From NCBI GenBank assembly GCA_035578175.1, contig JAQMRL010000004.1, forward strand, positions 35,728,401 to 35,792,400: 64,000 bases of DNA, written 5' to 3'. Origin of the DNA: Catonia carolina. Its lineage: Eukaryota; Arthropoda; Insecta; Hemiptera; Achilidae. Of the stretch, positions 56,593 to 64,000 are shown one piece after another. The position numbers were made by a program, and so were the translations under genes. The notes beneath the pieces were generated by a model that worked only from the letters and a program-made list of their open reading frames with translations, had not been told where the DNA came from and did not search any database. Each line of letters opens with the position of its first letter. Position 1 is the stretch's first letter.

Positions 56593-57045
56593 GGTAGCTC
56601 AAAGAGGTTTCTCGAAAGACACAGAGATTCGATGCAAATAATAAAAATCCTATTTGTTAGTACTGGAAAAATCTTAACTAATGTAAACAAGTCACAATAG
56701 GATAAATGGTGTTACACAAATAATTTTACAACAAAGACCCTTCCTTATTATAAACAGCCCTTTTTAACTAACCTTTTATAACTAATCCTATTGTTACTTT
56801 ATCACTCTCCTATTTACTATTTAACATTTTATGAATTAAGTACTAGAAATTTCTCAAACAATATTTTTCTTCGATATTTTCACAATATAATAACAGTGAT
56901 ATAAATTTAATTTAAAAGTGTTAAAAGGGTAAATTTGAAAGTGAACAAAAGGGTAAATGGATAGCGAAATGAATTTTTCTTTACTATTTTTACAAAAACC
57001 TTTATTAAGAAAATGTCAAAGCCTAAAAAAACCATTTTAACAAAA

Positions 57046-57073
57046 GAAGACCACAGGGAAATAACTTGATAAG
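57046..57073 (+). repeat. 28-bp repeat, left partner of an inverted pair
   Basis: GAAGACCACAGGGAAATAAC followed by TTGATAAG. The reverse complement, missing one A, is at 59330-59356. A weaker version (GGGAACAACTTGATGGG) follows at ~57145. Possible terminal or subterminal inverted repeats of a 2.3-kb DNA transposon. Confidence 0.55.
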
Positions 57074-58635
57074 ACCATTTCTCTATTTTTGAGGTTTTTC
57101 AGCTAGCTTATAACTTGAATTTAGCCTAATATATTTCAGTCAGGGGAACAACTTGATGGGTCAGAAGAGATGAGCAATTTAAAAAAGCAAGTACAATGGT
57201 ATAACTTAACAAGTCGATGTGAACAGTGGAAGAAGATGACAAGTTCCTGAAAAGTAGGGTACTTTTTGTATCATGTTAGCTAACATGCTTGCACTTGATT
57301 TTCTCTATTAACAACAGATTTAATGATAAAAGCAATGTTTCCTCTCCAATTCAAACATTTAAGTTAAATCAATACCATTTTACTTCAATGTATTTTTTAA
57401 CTAAGAAAAAAAATGTTTTAACTTGGGAATAACAAGATTTTTGTCGAAAGTTACAAAAAATCCTGTAAAAACATAATCAATATTGTACAAACATAATAAA
57501 AAAAAAATTGAAAAATAAGGAACTGAAAATGTATGATCAACACATGATTTCTTCATATTTCTAAGCATAAAACTTATAGAACCAGCAAGAAATTGAGAAA
57601 ATTTTCCAAGTTTTGAAATATTCTGGTTAGTTTTCATTTATCTATTTTGTGGCAGTTTTTCTTTTGCTATATTCATTATTTTATTCAATTATCACTATGA
57701 AATAAAAATTTTATTTGTTAAAATATACTGTAATATAGTAGTTTTGGTTATAAAACCAAAATTAGTCATTTTTCTCTATTTATAGGACCTACATTAAAAA
57801 TTATTATTTTTTTTATAATTTTCTATTGTTATTGCTGTTATTATTACTCTATTATTATTGTCATTATTATTTTTATTTCTAGACTTATTATTATAGTTAT
57901 TATTTCTAGACTGGGTCTAAAGGTTCCCCATGGAGGAGTGAAAAGATATAGATTGTTTGTTGCATCTAACGAGATTAAAGATGCCTCACCTCTGGCCCGT
58001 TTTGTTGCTATTGCAAATGATTTTGGAAACGAAGTAGACTTTTTTAACTCAAAAATTGACATTTTAAGATGGAATTACTGAGAAGCGTGATTTGACGTAA
58101 CTGACTAACATAAATGTTTTTATGTTCAAGCCCTTTGTTCCTGCGTGTTATGTGTGTCTATGTTTATATCTTCGTGTCTGAAGACGTTCTTCATGCATAA
58201 GTATGTTGATATATGGTTTGGTAAATTTGGAAAAGGTAATAATAAATAGGATTGGTGAAATATAATATATAATGATTCAATATAGCAAGTATATTAAGCT
58301 GTTTGCCGTTCTACTTGCTGACGGACTACCGTAACTGGCTCCACACTGTTCTGTGGGAGGAGACGGCAGGGTATAGGGGAGTGTGGGAGCCCTGACAAAA
58401 AAATATTGATATTTGTGTAAATGTAATTGTACTTATTAATTCACTGCTTTTTAAATCTGATAAACGTAATTTTTGTACCCTTTCAAATGTTTTAATTGTT
58501 GTTTTTTTATAGAAGTTCATAAATCTTTTTGAAGAAATTTTTGAATATATTATGTAGTTAAAATATTGTATATAGCTTAAACTTAATAAAAATATATGTT
58601 TAAATGAAAAATATAAATTAGGTTATGAAGTATAG
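57074..58635. other. AT-rich DNA between inverted repeats, no gene recognised
   Basis: A minus-strand frame of 78 codons at 57401-57637 (KLGKFSQFLAGSISFMLRNM) shows no known domain. A GC-rich patch at 58320-58400 has a 3' splice-site-like CGTCTCCTCCCACAG on the minus strand followed by 18 open codons. Confidence 0.35.
57827..57912. repeat. Imperfect (TTA)n microsatellite
   Basis: Irregular TTA/ATT repeats with interspersed TTTCTAGAC twice. Confidence 0.8.
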
Positions 58636-58639
58636 ACGT

Positions 58640-59060
58640 TTTTTATCATCTGTGTCTCGACTGGTGTGATGCAGTTCTCCAAGCTGTTCTATCTTGCGCA
58701 AGTCGTTTCATATCTACATACCTGTAACACCCTACATCTTTTGCAATTTTCTTTATATTTATTCTAATCTTTGCCTCTCCCTAAAATTTACTCCCTCAAT
58801 ATTACCCTCCATTATTGATAGCCCAATACCTGGATGTCTTAAGATATGCCCTACCAGCCAATCCCTTCCTCTGGTAAGATGCTTCCTTATACTTTTTTCA
58901 TCCACTCGCCTAAGAACCTCTAAATTCCTTATTTAGTCCACCCACCTTATTCTTGACATTTTTCTATAACACCACATTTCAAAAGCTTCTATCCTCTTCC
59001 TTTCTACAGCCTCTATCACCCACGTTTTGCTCACGTGTAATGCTGCTACACTCCAAACAT
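58640..59060 (-). pseudogene. LINE polyprotein C-terminal fragment
   Basis: Minus-strand translation: RSFEMWCYRKMSRIRWVD, a stop, then RRVDEKSIRKHLTRGRDWLV, GHILRHPG, then IEGVNFRERQRLE and MKRLAQDRTAWRTASHQ-like text. The FEMWCYRKMLRIxWVD, LVGHILRHPG and GRPRLEY blocks are C-terminal landmarks of an insect LINE family as I know it. Several stops. The shared 3' end recurs at 49617-49760. Confidence 0.8.
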
Positions 59061-59193
59061 AGTGTTTTAAGAAACTTTTCCAAATCTGTAAGTCAATGTT
59101 TGTAATCAGTAAAAGAAGCTGTTTTTCATTTCAAAGGTTTTTCTAGCTATAAATAAATTATAAATTAATAAATAATATATAATATAACGTGAA

Positions 59194-59242
59194 TTGCATT
59201 TTGAAGCCGCCTCAACAATGTTAAGGCGGCTTCAAAATGCAA
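59194..59242. repeat. Near-perfect 49-nt palindrome (19-bp perfect arms)
   Basis: TTGCATTTTGAAGCCGCCT (59194-59212) pairs perfectly with AGGCGGCTTCAAAATGCAA (59224-59242), and the 11-nt middle (CAACAATGTTA) itself contains a small AAC/GTT pairing. GC-rich tips in AT-rich DNA. It lies ~90 bp inside the right member of the 28-bp inverted pair. Confidence 0.85.
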
Positions 59243-59329
59243 CTCAGGTTGGACATTTTAGGTGCGTAGAAGAAAAGAAACTACCGTAATATAACCTAAA
59301 ACCGCTTTTCTGAAAAAATTAAAATGTAA

Positions 59330-59356
59330 CTTATCAAGTTATTCCCTGTGGTCTTC
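59330..59356 (-). repeat. 27-bp repeat, right partner of an inverted pair
   Basis: Reverse complement GAAGACCACAGGGAATAACT then TGATAAG, matching 57046-57073 with a single-base gap. Confidence 0.55.
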
Positions 59357-59466
59357 AAATATGATTACTTGTATTTGAATTCAGTAAGGTCCCTTAAAAT
59401 TATACAAAACATTTATATACTAAACATAATAAAAACCTATTTAGATTTATTAATGGTTTTTGTCCA

Positions 59467-59875
59467 TAAAAGACAGGGGAACTGTTAAATTATTTGCACT
59501 TGATATGCTAGTTCCAGGGTTTGCCAGGGTTACAATAAGTAGTTCTGTTTTTTATTACTTGGTCAGCCAATTAAATGACTGAAGTATATAAGAAAAGAAG
59601 AAGTAGAGGTGTAATAGAAACTAGTTAGAGTTATCTCCTCTGAGAGTAATGAATTTCATTGTACAGCCAGACCCTGTGGTGAATGAAGTGAAGGTGTAAT
59701 TTGCAGGGTGGAAAGTAGATACTTTTCAGAGGGCTCAGAATGCAGATAAGCATACTTTTCCACTCAGTGAGGAAAGCATGGTAAACCACCTTGCTCCTCG
59801 TTTAACTTAGTAAAACCTCTAGAGAATGTAAACCAGCCTTTCTGCAGGTGACCTAAACAAACACAATACTTTTTT
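59467..59875 (+). repeat. Dispersed repeat family C, copy 3
   Basis: GTCCATAAAAGACAGGGGAA, TTGGTCAGCCAATTAAATG, AGAAGTAGAGGTGTAATAG, ATTGTACAGCCAGACCCTGT and CAGCCTTTCTGCAGGTGACC, in the same order as copy 2. Confidence 0.8.
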
Positions 59876-59879
59876 ATAC

Positions 59880-61630
59880 TCCTATGAAAACATGTTGTTT
59901 GGCTTGTAGTGGTATTGAAACATGAAGATCTGTTGAAGTTTAAATATTGGAATTCTCATGATTTGGATTCTTTGTCATTCTTGTTGAATAGAAAAAAGAT
60001 AAAATATTATACAAAAAGGAAGGAATAAAAATTTTTTCCCGTGATTTTTCATCCATATAAATGCAGGAATTTGTAATAAATAGATGTAGCAAAATCCAAT
60101 TTAAAAATATAATAAATAAAAACGATGAATATACAGAAAATTGAGTGAAGGGTAATTTAATTTGTTCGACACAAAGAAGAAAAATTTATTTAAATTGCTG
60201 TTACATACGAAATAAAAATAAATAGACGTACAAAACCATAAGGTAGAGGATGGAATAAGAAAATAATATTGAGAATAGTTTCAAAGGAAAGAATTGATTT
60301 TGAAACGAACCATATATATGTGACGTTACGAAAAAGAGACCTCGTTAGTGAGGTTTTCCTCAGAAATTGAGACAATCGTAACAATGTAGAAACAGAAAGA
60401 AGTAAAAAATAAATAAAAGTCTTTTGAAGTTGTTACAAAGTACAAGGAAATGACCGTGTCAATGATTTTCATGTATTTTAACATTATTGTAACTTTTCAA
60501 ACCAATCAAAAAAATATGTTCCGGCTGAGTAAACCCTCTTTAGAAGTTCCTTCCAGCTGTTACACGATATACCAATAATTACGTTACACACACGTATGAA
60601 ACTACATTAGATTAAAGTAATTTTGCAAAATTTTGTAAGATATAAAAAAATCCATCTCAAATTTACTAAGTTTTTATTCACAACGAAGACGAAATTGGTT
60701 GTTATACAACAGGGACTTTTGTATATATCTCGTTAAATGTATGATAATTTGGCCAGAAATTTTAAAAACTTTATTTTTATTTGCATATTCCATTTTGAAT
60801 CAACTCCAATGCGAATGTATTCAGTTAACTACACTGTAACGGAAATTGTTTTTCCAAATATGGTAATACATAGATTCTAATAACCTATTACAGTTAAAGT
60901 ATCAGATTTGCAGTACCTACTTAAAAAAAAGAGGTAATTTTTTTCTATAATAGACAGAATCTTTGGGTAAAAGTTAAATTGTTAAAAAGTTAAACAACGA
61001 ATTGCCATAGGTACATACAGGTCGAAAATAATTTCATGTAATACTAAAAGTTTTTTTTAATTTCAATCCTAACAAAATAGCATTTGTTTAAGTTTAAAGA
61101 CTAGCTTTTTCATTTCTGTTGAATGTAGGTTTTCAAGTTTAATTGTTTGTCTAATTGTACACGCAACATACAACTCATTACACACGAAGACAACTGACCA
61201 CATAAATTCGAATATCTAATCTCTTTCAACTAACGATTTTCCTGTTAACAGTCGATTGAAAGTATGGTGGAATATGGATCTTCTCCCATCACCATAAAAA
61301 GCATTAAAATTTAACTTGTCATACCTGTTTCATTTCATAAAATCAAAAATCATTTCATATAAAAAATATATCAACCATTATATTTTATAAATCATTATCA
61401 TTGAAAAATATTGGCACCACATTCCTGGCAAAATTTCACGCCAAAACCGGTCACTAGATGATTCTCATTTACGTCACATTCTCGTCATTGCTCATTCATT
61501 CCATCTCATTTACTAGTTGTGCTTTAAAATAATATAGTTGTAAATAAAAATTAAGTTGAAGCCAAAAAAAATTTTTGTTTAGATAAAAACCAGGTATTTA
61601 AGTATGTCTGTGTTTAATTCGTGGTTTAAT
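59880..61630. other. AT-rich DNA, no gene seen
   Basis: Nothing recognisable. The 64-residue minus frame at 60190-60384 has no domain. Confidence 0.5.
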
Positions 61631-61633
61631 TTC

Positions 61634-61953
61634 TACTGTAGGATGTGGCGCATTCCGTGGACAGACAGAATAACAAATATAGATGTGCTTGATAAAATGG
61701 GCAAAGAATATAAGTTGGTTGAGACAGTAAAACGGAAAAAACTTCAATGTCCTGGACATGTGATTAGAGGTCCTAAATATCACATCCTACAATTAATCAT
61801 GCAGGAGAATATAAAGGACAAACGGAATTTCGAAGACGTCGGGCATCCTGGTTGAAGAACCTGAGGTACTGGTTTGGTTGCAGTAATACCAAAATGTTTC
61901 GTACATCAGCGAATAAGGTTTGCATAATGATGATTATTTCCGACATCCGATAA
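61634..61953 (+). pseudogene. LINE polyprotein C-terminus (GRRRxSWLxNLR family)
   Basis: RMWRIPWTDRITNIDVLDKM, GKEYKLVETVKRKKLQCPGH, VIRGPKYHILQLIMQENI, then after a -1/+1 shift near 61835 ASWLKNLRYWFGCSNTKMFR, TSANKVCIMMIISDIR and a stop at 61951-61953. The same family as 35362-35589, with more of the upstream part. One frameshift separates the two halves. RT palm motifs are absent, so it is 5'-truncated. Confidence 0.85.
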
Positions 61954-61959
61954 GAGAGG

Positions 61960-63285
61960 AACTTTAAGTAGACTGTTTAACCCGCCATCACTTGCGCTGT
62001 TAGAAAAAATATTTCTATAATTTGTATATTGTTAAAATATTATGTGAAAAGTTTAATGACTATTAGAAAATATATCGTCTGAATTTCATGTAAAATTCTT
62101 TCAGATTATAACGCATGATTAATAGATAGAAGGATCCTGATTGAAAAATTGTCAATGATATTTCTATTTATGTAGACTCATTGCTCCGGAAAATCAGGGA
62201 AAGATGAGTATTTTGGAACAAAGTAATTTATTATGTATAATAGTGCTTTATTAATATCACCTTCACGTAATTAAAACCGTCTGAACAGGAAATTTCGATG
62301 GCCAAGCTTTTCTTTACAATTTTCAAAATCAGCAACATTAATTTTCTGGTAATATAATATTCAGCGTATCTAAAGTAATTTTACGTTATTTAAACAAAAA
62401 AAAAGTGAAATAAATTATAATCTATTGATCTTGAAATTTTTCAAAATATTAAAATATTTTTTTAATTATTCGATAATCGACAACATTATTTCATAGAAAA
62501 AATCAAACCGTGGAAAATAATGTTTGTGTATTTATCTCTGTTGAACGGATTTACGTTGTTTCAATTATAATTTTTCAATAATTCAATTCTTAAAAATTAA
62601 ACGTATCTGCAGTAAGTTTAAATTTATTTTTATAAGAAAATTTCTTCCACTAACCAGAAATGTGGGTCATGACTGTAGATGAATAAGTGGCTAAAAGTTG
62701 TACAATATTTTGAACTTACACTTTTTATTTAATTTCGATTTTTTGGAACATATTTCAATTTCCTATAATTCAGGACAAAGATTATTTTTTCCTTGTTGTT
62801 CATAATCTTGGATTTCAAGTTTATTTTTTTTATTAAAAACCGTGTGGGCGGATTAAATTAAATTAAAATTTATTTCTTTACTAATCAAATTATCTTGTTT
62901 CGAAAAAATTAAAATAAACAAAAATCCTTCGAATAAAAAAGCTTAAACATTCTTTTCTGTTCTTAGTAAAATTCACAACCGTTAAAATAAAACGAGTAAA
63001 TCAAAATGATGATGCTAATTAATTGAAATGAAGCGCCCTTTAAAGATTTCACAGATTTTGATCACCACTCAACTGTGGTTCCCAGCTGGAATTATTCTAT
63101 AAATGGTTTAAATCATTTCTGTAATAGCCTAATGGAAATTACTTGGTAAATAATTATATCTCTACTCCATCATTGTTCTATACTTCTGTGGGTATTTTCA
63201 GAAAGGTGTGGTAGGTATTGTGTATTTGTTATTTGTTATGATAGGACAAATTCATACGAAATCTTCTGTACATTTAATTGATTTT
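61960..63285. other. AT-rich DNA, no gene seen
   Basis: Nothing recognisable. Confidence 0.5.
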
Positions 63286-63286
63286 A

Positions 63287-63492
63287 TACGGATTTGAATA
63301 CTAGGCAGTGGGTACCGGTGTACTTTGATGGTTCGGGTTCAATTAACCATAAGTTTTCAGGAATGGTCGACCTGGGTCCGTACAAGAATACACCTCATTT
63401 TTACGTCATACACATCATTCTCATCTCATTGGGTCATGGGGTTGCTTATTGTTCTTAATTGAACAGATTGCAACGTACACACATTAGAGATA
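63287..63492 (+). mobile_element. tRNA-derived SINE, family 1 (head missing)
   Basis: TACGGATTTGAATACTAGGC, TACCGGTGTACTTTGATGGT, GGAATGGTCGACCTGGGTCC, TTGGGTCATGGGGTTGCTTA and GATTGCAACGTACACAC. Begins after the B box. Confidence 0.8.
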
Positions 63493-63739
63493 AAGAAAGA
63501 TAATTTAATTGAACAAATTCATTTACGTACAGGAACTGAGATCATTGTCTGGAGTCATTAGTGGCGTAAAAAAGAGCAATGATAAATTACCTTAGTTATT
63601 TTGACAAAAATCTTTAGATGTTTAAAATTACAAAAATCTTAGCAGTTTCCATTATATTTGGTAGACGTACATTCAAATAGGCCGAAGTTACAAACAAGAA
63701 TCTTAAGATAATGAATCAATTTCGACTGTTTACAAAGTA

Positions 63740-63895
63740 AAAAAAAATGTTTACAGACCAATTGCTAAAAACTTTGTTTTTTGGGTGTAAACGGCCTGAA
63801 AACGTGTATTTCCGGTGAAAACTCGATTTTAAAGAATTTACATGAAAACAATACCTTCCTTCTTTATAAATTTATATAGGTTAAGAGAAAAAAAA
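63740..63895 (-). repeat. Dispersed repeat family A, copy 9 (5' end only)
   Basis: ACAGACCAATTGCTAAAAAC, CCGGTGAAAACTCGATTT, CATGAAAACAATACCTTCCT and TATATAGGTTAAGAGAAA match the 5' end of copy 4 (23925-24070). Confidence 0.8.
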
Positions 63896-64000
63896 ACATT
63901 TTAAAAACCTTTACTCTCTGTTTTTCTTGATCTCTTAGCATTCGTGTTTGCTTATATAAAGTAGGCTAGTAACAATTCAAAAAATATAACATCATTCTAA

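Overview
This window looks like nuclear DNA from an insect, most plausibly a hemipteran. It is strongly AT-rich, has no bacterial-style operons, and is dominated by transposable elements: tRNA-derived SINEs, several non-LTR (LINE) families, a Tc1-type transposase tail, piggyBac-type non-autonomous elements and at least one very repetitive ~0.9-1.2 kb non-coding family. The hemipteran assignment is an inference from the repeat repertoire, not proven.

Host genes are almost absent. The one well-supported host exon is a 206-bp minus-strand exon (44688-44893) encoding the first half of an immunoglobulin domain of the Beaten path (Beat) family, with a proper acceptor and donor. The neighbouring exons were not found, so the flanking DNA is probably large introns of this gene. 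Everything else that codes is mobile-element derived.

Layout. 1-9.9 kb: repeat families B, C and A, two SINE families, a local tandem duplication. 10.8-11.9 kb: Jockey-type LINE relic and a piggyBac-type element end. 13.8-17 kb: family A copy with a nested SINE, then a decayed DUF7869-type gene bracketed by copies of a short repeated motif. 19-21.6 kb: a LINE tail, then the best-preserved element, a Jockey-like LINE insertion whose 5' half is inverted (twin priming), with poly(A) tail and target-site duplication. 22-31 kb: families C, A, B and SINEs. 31-36 kb: SINE, hairpins, a small TIR element, a LINE tail. 36-39 kb: no recognisable gene. 39.9-40.15 kb: GC-rich island with a histone-type 3' stem-loop. 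41.7-48.3 kb: LINE tails, a promoter-like leader and the Beat exon. 49-54.9 kb: LINE pieces, a complete piggyBac-type element of 653 bp, SINE and Tc1 tail. 56-64 kb: a TATA/initiator promoter candidate, a 2.3-kb interval between 28-bp inverted repeats, a 19-bp perfect hairpin, LINE tails, SINE and a family A end.

No new multi-gene system is visible. The items most worth checking are the twin-primed LINE, the histone-type stem-loop island, the DUF7869 relic with its bracketing motif, the hairpins at 32.3 and 59.2 kb, and the ninefold family A repeat. All boundaries of old repeats are approximate, read by eye from internal copy comparison.
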